DNA from: Patagioenas fasciata | Lineage: Eukaryota; Chordata; Aves; Columbiformes; Columbidae | NCBI RefSeq assembly: GCF_037038585.1 | Contig: NC_092541.1 | Span: forward strand, 2,291,445-2,355,444 | DNA length: 64,000 bases | Direction of reading: 5' to 3' | In this document: positions 1-12,770 of the stretch, piece after piece | Layout: each line of letters begins with the position of its first letter | Numbering within the stretch: the first letter of the stretch is position 1 | Translations under genes and position numbers: made by a program | The notes under the pieces: model-generated | Database searches by the model: none | Told to the model about the DNA's origin: nothing | Seen by the model: the letters and a program-made list of their open reading frames with translations, nothing else

Positions 1-2281
1 ATGTTTGCCAAATGCTAAAACAGAGCTGGGAGAAATATCAGGACAAAAGTGCATCCATTAGCGGGAGTTTAGCGACTGCTTAAGGGCAAGAAACTTCCTA
101 GAGGGGGTTGAAAGTTGATCTTTCTGCCTTGTAAACAAATTAGCTTATAGCAACAAATAAGATGACCCTTCTTGGTTAATGTTATGAGTTTAGCTTGTTA
201 AATATTTAACGTTTACCTTTCAATTTTCCAGTGTGGATTAAGCAGTTCTCTAAACAAGCGGTATCCCAGCAGCAGATGGAGATGCACAGACCATTGCCCG
301 GCTCTGGCTCAACTCCCTGAGAAATAAAAACCACGTTAAGTCAAAGAGGAAACAAATGGGAGCTTTCAGTAAAGTCCCTAAGCTTTGGCTTCGAACCTTG
401 CTGCTTGTACTCAGTTTTATTTGCATTAATCTTTATCTAGCTCTGCTCTAAATTCAAATAGCGGTAGTCAATTCAGCTTCAACCAAGTTGAATAGGAAAA
501 GGCCAGAATTGGCTGAGTGTGTCTGAAAACCTCCCCCGTGGCAAAGTATTTTCTATATAACACAATTGCAGACCCAAGGTAAGATTTTCCAAAAAACGCT
601 TAAAGAAACCATAAATCCTTAGGGTACCGTCCTGCTAAAGACAGCAAGGGGAGAGGGGGAGGAAAAGAAAGTATCATAGCATTGCAACTTTATTTCTAAA
701 GCACGAATCAGAAATACGCATCAGATTTAGCCCCTCTCGAACCAAGCTGGGTGTTCATAAAAAGGAGCGGAGCTGCTGTGTGTATCACACACAAGGAATT
801 CGAGTTGTGTTGAATCCACAGTCACACGTCTAAAATTTCCACTGACTCCAGACTTTGCTGACTTCGCTTTTAGAACATAAACATTTTTTTTTTCCCATGT
901 AGCCGTATGTTTATCTATAGGTGGTTTCTCGATTGTTCTTAAAGGTGCGACATCAATTTTCTGCCTCACGCTTTAACACTATAAAAGCCTAATAAACCGT
1001 GAATTTTCGGAGCAGCTACGCTTGCTCAGGGGCCTTGTGAAGGTTTAAACTACAAGCTCCTTTAGCCAGCTAGAATTATACCGTACCTAAATTAAAAATG
1101 CTCCCAGTGAAGTAGAACTTCCTTAAGCAGACAATGCGAACTCTATGCAGCGCACAAGCTCGAGTCAGCCAAACCCATTTGTAACACTTTTCATGAAATG
1201 CCCCATATTCTTTCGGCTGTCGGCACAAACAGTGCTCCCATTGTGGACGGGGTCATTTTGCTCAGTGGCATATTAGAAAGGTCTGGCTTGCGTGCTTTCC
1301 TGATAAATATGAAAGATGTTTGGAACTTGTTTTCTGTAATTTTTGTAAATTTTTAATCTTTGAAACAATGGGGTCTATTCTGTGAGCGTATTTCCCACTG
1401 ATGGTAACTGGGATGTTGCTCTGCAGCTTGGACGGGCTCCAGTTCTGTTACTGCCAGCTCTTGTAATTATCCTGCAGCACTCGTTTGCTTTGCCAATTTC
1501 CCTGAAGCCTCAGCTGCTGGAATCGAGAAATAGTCTGAAAAATCTCAGTTCAAAATAGAGGTAACGAGTCACTAACTCTCATTGTCGCCTGACAATGTGA
1601 ATTGTCCCTGCTCTAGAGACTCAGGAACCAGAGGGCAAATCAAAAGAACGTATTTATTGATCCTTTAAAACTCATTACTTTACAGACCCTCATCAACTCG
1701 GCTTTGCCTGGGTCACTGGGTATGTTTTAGATAGCAATACTGTATCATTTCTTTGCATCTCACCCATGTAGTCATTATATGAAATTAAGCCATGTATTGA
1801 CCTAAATGCTGGAGGAAAAAATGGTTTGAAGCATCACTTTGTTAATCTCTCTTTTTGGTCGTATGCAAACGTGTATAAGTAGTTATCACTGTAAAGGAAT
1901 CACATCATAGGAAAATGATTCCAATGACATCTCTATAACTTTTTTGTTGAATAATTAGTGTAAGAAGGTAAGAGAAGGTTAATTACTGTAGATTGTACCA
2001 TTGGATCTACTTCCTCAAGAGTTTCTATCTTCCCAACTTTCCCATCTCATATGATGTCCTCCAGAGCTTTTTTCCTCCTCTATGACCAGCTGAATACTCC
2101 ATTCAGCTGGTATTTAATAAATCGCATGTCATGGCACTAAATTAAAACAAAAATCCTGTCCTTTCATAGGATTAACGTTCAGACTCCATTGCTGTGTCTA
2201 CAGTAGCGATTTCCCCTTTGCCCAGGTTCGGCTGCACTATTTTCCTCCTCTGAAAACAGGACTTTTGTCTTTTCCTTGCAG
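1..2281. other. Upstream region without a recognised gene
   Basis: No exon, RNA gene or repeat family could be recognised in this AT-richer stretch. The short open frames in it lack homology that I can recognise. A polypyrimidine tract ending in AG at 2280-2281 looks like a splice acceptor for the first coding exon of FBXO47. A non-coding 5' exon and the FBXO47 promoter therefore probably lie in or before this stretch, but I could not place them. Confidence 0.5.
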
Positions 2282-2307
2282 GTTGAATTGAGGGGGCTAA
2301 CAGAGCG

Positions 2308-5300
2308 ATGACGTCCACCGCAGGGCCTGGCTACGCCCCGGCTCCCAAACCGAAATCACAGCGCAGCGGCCGCCGCTGCAGACGCCGCAGCAACACCTTG
2401 GACACCGATCCCCAGTCTCCGTCCACACTTGGGTATTTTCAAACCCTCCCGCTAGAGATCTTTCAAATGGTGTTGAATTATCTGCCAGGTGAGAATACAA
2501 CAAGAACCGTATTAATTCCAATTTTTGAAAACTACCAGAAAAGTTTTCCATGCAGAAAATGCCATTATTATTCAAAATGCTTAACTTTTAGCTACTTGAA
2601 GTCATTTTATGTGACTTATTCTCTAAACTTTCAGCTTTTATGTATGAAGAAGCAAATGACCAAAATTTAAATTATAATTACAAACTAATTGAAGTGTTTT
2701 TTGCCTATTATGCATGAAAAGTATTCCTTAGGTCTATGCATTTCTAATTACTACAGCCTGTTGGCACAAGAAGTAAACAGTAATTAAATTGCTTTACTTG
2801 TGAATCTTATTTCTTGGCCTATTTTTGAAGTCAGGTGAAGTTATTGACTAGCGATCAGCATTTTTCTTGCGGTAAAGGTTGACAAGGGTCCTGGGTTTTG
2901 CCTTTGCAGTGAAGGATATCAGCATGCTGAGCATGGTGTCGAAAACCATCAGCAACCGCCTCATTAATTACATCTCAACCCCATCAGGAAACCGAAGGCT
3001 CTTACTGCAAGACTTTCACAACCAGGAGCCACCTGGCAAGAGAGAGGGATCCTGTATTTTAGAGCACTACAAGTCTCTAGGTGATCTTTTAATGCACATA
3101 CTAACAATTAGAGGAGAACCAAGCTCAAAAGGTTTCTTCTATGTAAAATGCTGAGGATACAGCCCAAATCTTTTGTGCAGCTCCAGAGGGAAGTTCCTCC
3201 CCAAACCATTAACCAGAAGGAGGAGGAGGGAGGAATTACCTGAAATAATTCCAAACCCTCTAAGTTATGGAAAAAATAATGTATGTTCTGCCTCCTCTGT
3301 GTTTATTTTTTTCCTATTAAACGCCAAGCAGGGGCTGGGCAGAGGATCAGCTCTCAGGAGTAGGTGTTTCCAAATTCAATGTGTTTGGACGCCACCGCTG
3401 GAAAGCGCAGCAGAAACCGAGCCTCCCCAGGCCCCACACGAGCTGCAGGAATTTGGCTGCTCCGGCCGCCTTCGCGTGTCGCTTTGGAGTAGTTCGCATT
3501 CCTCAGTCTGGGAAATGTAGCCGCAGCACTTAAACTCAGCCTAATTCTGCAGTGACGGCCAAGAGCTGCCATCGGAAAGCCTGCTCGGGACGAGTCGCAG
3601 ATTGTGTTCCGCTTCTTGGAAAATAAATAGTGCCCATCACAAAAGTGTTATCACAGTTGCTGAGTAGCATTCTCCTTGGCAGCTTTGTAGCAAAGACTGA
3701 AATGGGAGGAAAACCACATTTTCCTCTCACTCTCAGCTTCAAGGCAATGTGAAAATGTTTGAACTTTTGCTGCCGTGGTCTATTGTGTGCTAACCAAGCC
3801 CATTTTTGCTCAGACCTCTTTTAGCATAAGGTAATAGGAATCTAGATCAAACTAATGTGGGTTCGATGGTGATGAGAAGTGCTGTGCAGCCTCAAATTCA
3901 AAATTGGTTGCTTTTTAACTCTGCCGCTAATTTTTAAAACACATCGATTGTAATTCATTCAGCCTCTCAGAAATGAAGCATTCCTTCTTGCGCATCTTGA
4001 ACACTGAACGTTTTCTTCAGCCACCCACTGTCAGTGTTGTTCTATCAGAGAAACAAATCACAGAATCAACTGGATTGGAAAAGCCCTCAGAGATCATCCA
4101 GTCCAACCCTTGGTCCAACTCCAGTCCATTGACCAGATCGTGGCACTAAGTGCCATGGCCAATCTCAGTTTAACAACCTCCAGGGCCGGTGAGTCCAGCA
4201 CCTCCCTGGGCAGCCATTCCAATGCTGACCACTCTCTCTGTATGGAATTTCTTCCTAATCTCCAGCCTCAATTTCCCCTGGCAGAGTTGAAGCCCATGCC
4301 CCCTTGTCCTATTGCTGACTGCCTGGGAGAAGAGCCCAATACCCCCTGGCTAGAACTGCCCTTCAGGTCGTTCTAGAGAGTGCTGAGCTCACCTCTAAGC
4401 CTCCTCTTCTCCAGACTAAACAGGCCCAGCTCCCTCAGCCTCTCCCCACAGGGCTTGTGTTCAAGTCCCTTCCCCAGTCTTGTTGCTCTTCTCTGGACCC
4501 GCTCCAGCACTTCAATCCCTTTCCTGACCTGAGGGGCCCAGAACTGAACACAATACTCCAGATGTGGCCTCCCCAATGCAGAGTACAGGGGAAGGATCAC
4601 TGCCCTTGTCATGCTGACCCCGCTATTTTGGATACAGGACAGGACACCATTGGCCTTCTTGGCCACCTGGGCACACTGTTGGCTCATGTTGAGCTTCCTG
4701 TCCATCAGTCCCCCCAGGTCCCTTTCTGCCTGACTGCTCTCCAGCCACTCTGTGCCAGCCTGGAGCACTGCAGGGGGTTGTTGTGGCCAAAGTGCAGGAC
4801 CCGCCACTTGGCCTTGTTGAACTTCATCCCATTGGAATCGGCCAATTTTTCCTGTCTATCCAGATCCCTCTGCAGAACCCTCCTGCTGGCTGGGTCTGAT
4901 CCCTTGTCCATCCTGAAGGTGCTGTGTGATTGCATTCAGGATGATCTGCTCCATAACCCTGCCAGGCACCGAGGTCAGGCTGACAGGCCTGGAGCTCCCA
5001 GGGTCAGCTTTGCAACCCTTTTTGTGGGTTGGGGTAACATTCACCAATTTCCAACCCTATGGGACCTCCCCAGTGAGCCAGGACTGTTGGAGGATGATGG
5101 AGAGCGGCTTGGCGAGCTCTTCTGCTCCCTCATCACCCTGGGATGGATCCTGTCTGATCCCACAGACTTGTGAGGATCCAGATGGCTCTGTAAGTCACCA
5201 AATTACATCCTAATTTGATCCATATTAATTTACTGTCACCTAGCTGATTTTTTTTTTTAAATGTATGCTTGAAAAAGAAATAAAATGATACCCCGGTTAG

Positions 5301-8300
5301 CTGCAGAATTACAAGTATGATTTGAACTTAAGACATTAAATAAAGGCATACACAAGGTAAAGGAACTCTGTTAAAGTCATTTAGACCAAAGACCTCCTGT
5401 TGTAAGCAATCCATGTAGGTTTTGAGGTATCTTAAAATAATCTTAGTGTTTTATTTTTAAAGTGAAACCCGAAACCCCGCAATTCTTTAAAAAATAAAAA
5501 AAAAATCAAAATTAGTTTGGGCTTTGTAGTAATGGCATATAAATAGCAAATTGTCACTTAAATGTAAGCGTGAAGCCATCGCTATCACAGGCCTGGTAGT
5601 AAACCCACGAGATATTCAAAATATAAGGATCATTGGCAATATCTGTGTCAGCAGCGGAAGGCTCAGGAGAACGTTTCTGTTAAGAGGTCAGTTGCAAAAT
5701 CAATATTTACTTTACAGCAGGAAAGACCGGACTCAGTGGGAAAAATTCATTCCCATTCAGAGACCCCAAACCGCGTCTGCACGTGACATAAACCTCACTG
5801 AAACCCAGAGGGCTGCGGTCATGGTAAAACCTTCCAGTCCTTGTGATGGGCTCAGAATTCCATTGTTTAACATGGACTTGAACTATAAATAATCACAGCA
5901 CTGCCCTTCTGTGCAGGGGGTTTCCTGTACCAAACCAGGAGCAATAGCTTTTACTCAAACCTTTCTACCCAACGTAATTTTTCCCCATATTGGTGGCTGG
6001 ATTCTGATTTGCAGCCGCGCTGTCTTAACACCCTCAACTGTTCTTCGCTTGGACCCTCCAAAGTCCAATCAACACAAAATTGCCCTGACTGAGCTTTGAA
6101 CCCTGTCCTAAGCCGAAGAATAAATTCTCTCTGCCATGTGGAAACACTAACGCTCTTGTAAAGAAGGGAAGAGTCAAGTTAGAACCACAGCAAATGCATA
6201 AAGCACTTTTTGAGAGCGGAGAACTATGCATTTCAGAGGAGACTGACAATTCTGGCGGGGAAAAAAGAAGTTGTTGGTTTTGTTTGTCTTCCCATCTCAG
6301 TTCTGTATAGGAAAATCATTTTACTGCTTCGCTATGTTTTACGTTAACGCAGTTCAGAGCGTTTTCTTTATAGAGCATGTGGCTTTCTTGAGAAAATGTT
6401 GGAAGCTCAGCTTTCTATGATGTCAGGAGAAAACCAGCGCACCCCAGGGTGCTGTTAACAGAGGTGCAACAGAGAACATTGGTTTCCAGTATTTTTAACA
6501 GCCATAACTGTGCCACATATGTACGCTCATCGTCATGTACGCATCTGTTTTCTTCCCAGGATTGCTGTTTAAGAGATGCACGCTCCTGCTGCCCACCAAA
6601 GACAGGCTCAAGTACATGCACAAGGTTCTCTCCGAAGTAAGTTCACGTTCCTTTCGCTGCCACTTGGACTCGTCCCTGGCACTCGCGCCACCGTTTCTAG
6701 AACTGCTACTTGAATTATGCCTTTTGCTGTCCCTTTGCTGCATTTATTACTCCTGGGTAAGGAATTGATTGATTTGAAATCAGTCTCTTTTCAATGACGA
6801 TAGAAAAGCCTAAGCCAGCATGTTGAACACAAGGTTGCTCTGCTGAGATTTCATTTGTCACCATCAGTGGTTTCCAATTTTTCCTCATTTTGTGGACTAT
6901 CAGAAACTGCTCAGTGGAAGAGCACAGAAATTTTACTCTCCTGAAAAGAGAATTGCTCTTCTTAGGGACCTTTTGCACATCCATTTGACCACAGTTTTGA
7001 ACTCAATACTAAGCCATAACACAGCTCCTATAACTCGTTTCGTTCCACAATAAGGAAAGGGAATCATTTGAATCTCTCTGATCACTATCGATGCACGCAA
7101 GTAGTACAGAGACTTTTCAATCACAATAATCAACTTATGGTCAATTAAGATAAATTACTCGTGTTTTGCACTTGCAGATTTCCTGTTTCAAACTTATTGG
7201 CTGCCCGAGGCCTCTGCACTGTTTAGGGTTACAGTGCTATGGGATGTTTCTACAGGTACAGTATCTTTATGGAGAGAAGGCAAGTATTACAAATATTAAA
7301 CAAATTAAGGTAGTTTCCTAAATTAATCTGTGATTTTGCAAGATATTTAGAAGTATAAGATGCTTTTGAGGCTTAGGGTGTGTGTGTGTGGGGATATTTA
7401 TTCACACAGCTCTCTGAATTTCCTTTCTGGCTGTTGAAAGACATGGGAGAAGGGGAGCTTTTCATTACACAGCTTCAGACTCACAAATCAAGAGCAGAGG
7501 TGGTTTAGTTTAGAAGTAAATGGCTGTTCACATCATATGCCAGAATATTAGTGTTAGCTCATGGCAGCTTAAAAGTCATAATAATAAAAGTCAGTGTCAA
7601 ATGAATTGGTTCAGCAATCTACAGCTTATTTACTGCATTGTGATCTACATCTATGGCTCAACCTATTAATTTTTACCCCCTTTCTTTTGTGATCTTCAGA
7701 TCCTAACAGCAGGCTGGGATGAACTGGAGTGTCACCGCGTGTTCAACTTCCTCTGCGAGCTCAGCAATTTACCCCGTAAAGTGCAGATAGTGGTCAGCAG
7801 CAAACCAGGTAATCACCAGAGCAAAAACCCCACAAAATCAAAGCGCACTATCCTGGAGGAGTCAGAAGATGGATCTTGATTACTGCAAACAAAATGTGGC
7901 TCGAATAGAGAATGTTTTAGCTCTGCTAAGCCTTGCAGCACCAAACCTTTCCCGACTCTCGTGTCCGCTCCATTAGCTTTAATATTACACAGAAAGCGGG
8001 CACTTAAAGCAAATATTTGCCCTTTGCATAGATAAATACAGCTATTTTTTCTTCACTAAAAGTCCTTTTCTCTTTGACATCTATTCTGTAGTGGAGAGAG
8101 TTGTCTTGAGAGGCATTTAGGGTTTTCTTTTAATCCTTCCATTATCAAACCCATGTGTAAATTGTGCATATACCCAAACGCTATAATGGACTTGAATCTT
8201 TCCTGCTGTAATCAACGCAGAAATAAAGCGATGCGGTAAAACGTGGCGCACGCCCCTCGAGGAGTTCTCACGTCACCCAGCACAGACGGGGTGTTTCTGT

Positions 8301-11252
8301 GCAACCCTTCACACGCAGCCACGTCCACACTTCCTCCCGTTTCCACGTACCAAGGCCAAACAAAAGAAAACCAAACCACGGAGCTGAGAGTCCCTCAAGA
8401 CACGCAGGAGCTGCTGTGGGCAGCAGATGGGTCAGCGATAGATTCCGCGGCCTGAATTAGCGCAACGTATCCAAAAGAGCCAAAATTGGGAAGTAACAGC
8501 TCAAAATTTAATTAAATCACCTTAGATGTTCTTGAGCAGCTTTAAGAAAATCCTCCTTCCTACGAAAAACACAAAGTGATCGTCTATATTGTGTGAAGCT
8601 TGATGGATTTGTAATATCTCCATTCTTTCACCCCAGGAAGCGCCCGAAAACTGGAGCTGCGCATCAGGTTGTACTGTCGCAGCGTCTTGTTGAACCACTG
8701 GATTCACCGAAGCGATTCTGCCTTTTGGTTGACTCGGATTTTAAAGCCGTGGCCCATGGTTAACCAAGCTCGGCTGCTGTACATCATCTTTGGGCCGGTG
8801 TCCTCTCTCGATGGCGAGTAGTTGGGAAGGGGGGGCTTAATTTTCAATGGTTGTTCCCTGAGAATGACATTTCCTTGTGGGATGTAGCATTTCTGAAAAC
8901 CAAGCTCTACGTGAGTAAAATGGAGCTGTATTGTCGAGAAAAAATTGCTCAGCTTAACCAGACCTCAACAACATACGTAAAATACATAAATAATATGTGG
9001 AGATATGCATATAAATATGTATATATCAAGTTTCGATATATATAAACATTTCTTCACAATACAAGTGAGGAAATTGCACCTCTGCTCTTCTCCCTGCTTA
9101 GGGCAGACTTAGGTCGAATGCATGTCAAAGAAGCAGCTGTTTCCCCAAAGAAAAGCATGCTTTCTCACTTAATTATCAGACCTGGGCGGGGGTTAATTGC
9201 CCTTTGAATCAATCTGCAACTATCAGTGTCGCTGCTGAAATGAGAAGAAAAGAATCCTGTTGCAAAGACTGAGTTGTGTTACCTGAATCCCCCTCCTCTA
9301 GCTCTGCTGTAAAACCACTTTAGCACCTTCCTTGTTCATAAAAAGTATATTTTGTCACTTAATAGCAGTTGTGATTAATATATTGCTCAGGACACGTGGT
9401 TTGGCAGAAAATGATAGAAGGACCAACAGATGAGACCAGCCTGAAAGGTCTGGCAGACGCGATTAAACTGCTGTACGACACAGAAGCGAGGGAATGGACA
9501 GCAGACGACGTGATCAGCCTCGTGGATGAGCTCTCAGGTGCGGCTTTGCCTTTGTCATTAATCCACGGGATTATGTGCTCGTGGCCTCCAGATCTGGGAA
9601 TAAACCCTGCGATATTCCTTACAGTAGCTGTGGCAGCACTGGAAAAGTCATTACACTGGGTAGCTAGGGAGAAGACAGATTTGTGAGGCTCCGAAATTCC
9701 AGCTCTTTCCCCATTGTGAAATATTTTAAGAATCCACACAGACCTTTAAAATTCAAGTCTTGTCAAGCCGTGATTAAGGAAACCTTGTCCAAGTTGTGTA
9801 AGCAGAGAACATAATGTTGTTTGTTCAAGCCAAAATTCTACTGAACAGCGTTAACAGCGACGCTGAAAGATAGTTTGGGGTGAGATGGTATCACGGAGCT
9901 CTCACAAAGAGCTCTAGCTGTACTGCTGGTAAAAACTGAATATATGACTTCATTGTTTCTTTTTGTTCAAAGATCACTAAGTTTCTCTCTGTTTTATGAC
10001 AAAGTTGTCCCCCGGGAGTGGCTCATGGAGAACAACGCTCGGCTGCTTATCCTGAGCGGGAACAACATCTGCTTCACGTTCATGGCCAGCAAAGCCGTGA
10101 ACGGCCGGGCCGTGGAGCTGGCCAGGCTCGTGGTCTTCCTGGCCTTGGTGAGTACCCTGAGCCGAGCGGCTCAGCCCATTGGTCTCTTTACTCCCAGATT
10201 TATTCCCTCAAGCTTAAAAAACTCCTTCCCCACCTACTCCTACCAACCAGGAGTAGATCCAGCAAGAGGCTCGGTGCTTTTCCACCCTCTGGGCCCCGTC
10301 CAGCACGGATTCTGCGAGGTAGTAAACCTGTTCCTTGGGGAGAGGCACCACTAAAACGTTGAGAATTTCCTCTCTTAACACGCCAGCGAGAACAACCTGT
10401 GTGTCTCATAACCCTCATCCTCATGGATCCCTTCCAACTCTATGATTCTATGAACAAACCCGAATTTTCCAGGCCGGGCTGCAAAAGATGCATTAGAACC
10501 AATAGTTAATTCTAAGACTTAACCTTGCCGCGCTCGTCATAAAAGGTGCGTTTCTAACATTCCCTGTGCGCGCCAGGTCTGCGAGAAGGACCTGTACTGC
10601 ATGGACTGGGCTGTAAAGATGATGCAGAAGGTCTGCAAGGTTTTCAGCACCCCCGGCGAGAGGAACCACTTCCTGCAGTGCGTGGAGAACGCCTTCGCGC
10701 ACTTGATCATGGACACGCTGCAGGCCGTGCTCTCCGGTAAGCCCGCCAGCTCCTTTTAGACCGAGTCTAAACACCAGCTTCCTGTTCAGCTCCACGAGCT
10801 GCAGTTGCTCCCTGTCCACAGCTCGTCAGCCCCAATAAAACCTCCGCACTGATTATGGGGATGAGCTGTAAAGATGAACGGCTCAGCTCCAACAGATTTT
10901 TGTTTTAATGTGCGATTGTTCTTGTCTGGCTTTGGATGAGCTGGCGAAGGAATTTTGGAGGGAGCCCCCTGTGTTATTTCCCAGCTGTCCCGCCGTCAGG
11001 TGCGGGAGCCGGTGCCTCATAAATCTCAGCGGAGGCTGCTGGTTCAGCCTCTGCTGACAACGCCAAAGGAGCAACATTTATCTTCAAAGGCGTCATTTAG
11101 TTTCACTAATCATTTTAAAATGTTTCTCTGCCCTGTTAGGCGATCGTGACGAAGAGGACAGCAGCTTTTTGAATTTGTTCCACCTCGTCAACGCACAGGC
11201 CAACTTCCATAAGGAAATTCTGTACCTGACCATGAGAAGCAGCAGCGTTTGA
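2308..11252 (+). CDS. FBXO47: F-box only protein 47, ten coding exons
   Basis: Coding exons: 2308-2488, 2910-3080, 6560-6636, 7178-7255, 7700-7808, 8637-8813, 9391-9537, 10005-10147, 10577-10736 and 11140-11252. They join in frame to 451 aa, against about 452 in human. The F-box lies near residues 44-85 ([19 protein letters not shown]). The rest matches FBXO47 closely, for example [35 protein letters not shown] and [16 protein letters not shown]-box proteins act as substrate receptors of SCF (SKP1-CUL1) ubiquitin ligases; FBXO47 is known from mammals as a germline, meiosis-linked protein of telomeres and chromosome axes. The start codon follows an apparent splice acceptor at 2280-2281, so a non-coding 5' exon is likely. 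All introns are GT-AG except the one after 8813, which starts with GC. Intron 2 holds a 1.1-kb CR1 element. The product name is secure; the species-specific role is not shown here. Confidence 0.95.
4056..5180 (-). repeat. CR1 LINE fragment, 3' part with reverse-transcriptase end
   Basis: It lies in FBXO47 intron 2, in reverse orientation. The left edge has the CR1 3' end (cacagaatcaactggattgg, then the 'aagccctcagagatcatcca' block). Translating the minus strand gives the typical end of the CR1 ORF2 protein, for example [29 protein letters not shown] and [16 protein letters not shown], followed by reverse-transcriptase pieces such as VTPTHKKG and [18 protein letters not shown]. It is 5' truncated and the frames are interrupted, so it is a dead copy. 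The same subfamily recurs at 24166-24637. Confidence 0.93.
10425..10457 (+). repeat. Short CR1 3'-end remnant
   Basis: The piece 'gatcccttccaactctatg' followed by 'attctatga' is the usual CR1 3' terminus with its 8-9 bp ATTCTATGA unit. It lies in FBXO47 intron 8. Only a few tens of bases are recognisable. Confidence 0.65.
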
Positions 11253-11516
11253 TGCTCCGAATTTCACAGACCCTCCCTCTACTCCTGCTGGACTTTTCCA
11301 TTTCTGTTTTTTAAGCATTTGCAAAGCAGCGTCCAGTTATTGCTTCGATTTATACCCCAGTAAGAGCTGGAGCACCAGCGGGAGAAGCCGGTGAGGTAAA
11401 TGTGCGACCGTCACGAGCTCACGGAACGTTTTGGGGGATCTCTCAGCGTTCTGTGCTTTTTCCTCCTCTGGGAGCACAAACCACATTCTTTTCCCACTGT
11501 GGATGTTTGCAGACAC

Positions 11517-11522
11517 AATAAA
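11517..11522 (+). terminator. Candidate polyadenylation signal of FBXO47
   Basis: An AATAAA hexamer lies 265 nt after the FBXO47 stop codon. A second AATAAA at 12033-12038 could serve a longer 3' UTR. The choice between them is not visible from sequence. Confidence 0.5.
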
Positions 11523-12550
11523 AACGACATGGTTTCCTATTCGATGCGTGCACACAAATTGAAGAATGTTATCTTAGCTCGGAACCAAAGACATTTTGAA
11601 CTTTTAGTTTTGTTTTCCCTTGGGAATCGGAGGAGAAGGAGACGGACACGGTCAGAGAAGCTCAGCTCCACCTCCCCGCTTCGCCAGGGTCTCTCTCACG
11701 AACCCTTAGATCTACCATAGAAGCACTCCAGAGATTGTAACACAGGCTCAGCAGAAAGAGGCGATTCCAGAGCACAGTTTAACTGCTTTGATCAAGCAAG
11801 GCAACCTTCTTCCCCCAAAAAAACTACAGGTGAGGAAACATCAACTCCCTCTGCCCCCTAACCAACCCGTTCCAGTGTATTTGCCTTTCTAGGACTTAGC
11901 CGAGTTGAAGACACGTTAAATGCACACGGGCTAAGATCACTGTTTCACTGCAGTATATAAATGTTTGCTACTTACAAAAAGGTTTTGATCTTCTGCTCTA
12001 TTACTTTAAAAAAGAAAAAATCTGTAACACAAAATAAAAAGCACTTACGTTCCTGTGCCTTGTTCACAACGTGGCTGTTTTCTCCATGTTATTAAAGAGC
12101 TGCCTCCTCCACCTAAATCACTTCCCAACCATCTCAGCCTTCCTCCAGGACCAGGTTTGAGCTGCTGGGACCCACGTTTTACCTTGGAAAACCAGCTTTC
12201 AAGTGGTGAAAACAGCTCAACGGTCCAAATTTATCCCAGCTGGCCCCAATTATTTCATCAGCCGCAAGCTGAGAAAGCTCGATAGGGATCCGCTTGGCAG
12301 TCTGCATGGTCAGGACTCTTGGTGACATTTGTTGGGTGCACAATGACGGGCAGGGTTTGGGAACATGGGTGGGTTTGCTGTGGATCTTTGTGGGGCACCG
12401 GCAGATGGCAGAGGGGAAACCGGCGTCCCCGGGACGAGCGGCTGCTGCAGCTGCTCCTGTGGCCCCTTTTCCCCCCTGGTAAAGGTTGGATTTAAAACCA
12501 CGCTGCAATAAAACCCCCTGCGATTACATCTTATTTCTGAAAAGAAGAAA

Positions 12551-12770
12551 GCAAAACGCAAGACTCTCTGATATCGAGCCAGTGAGCCACCTCCAAAATG
12601 GTCATTAATGAACCCAAATCCCACGCTGCAACGCCACAGATTGCTACGGCTGCAAAGAAGCAAAGTGTAAGACTCCGGTATCGAGTCAGTGACCCGAACG
12701 CCTCCAAAATCATCGCTAATGAACTCAAAACACGCAGTGAGGCGCAGCCACGAATACAAACAGGCGGAAT
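12551..12770. repeat. Imperfect tandem duplication, period about 109 bp
   Basis: Two diverged direct copies start near 12551 and 12660. Shared blocks include 'gcaaa..g.aagactc', 'tatcgag.cagtga', 'cctccaaaat' and 'taatgaac.caaa'. No coding sense is evident. The surrounding interval 11253-14439 is otherwise without a recognisable gene. Confidence 0.65.

Noticed and set aside
4457-5173. 238-codon plus-strand frame
   Set aside because: It lies antisense to the reverse-transcriptase end of a CR1 element.
5551-5892. 113-codon frame in FBXO47 intron 2
   Set aside because: No recognisable domain, and it lies within an intron on the same strand as the gene.
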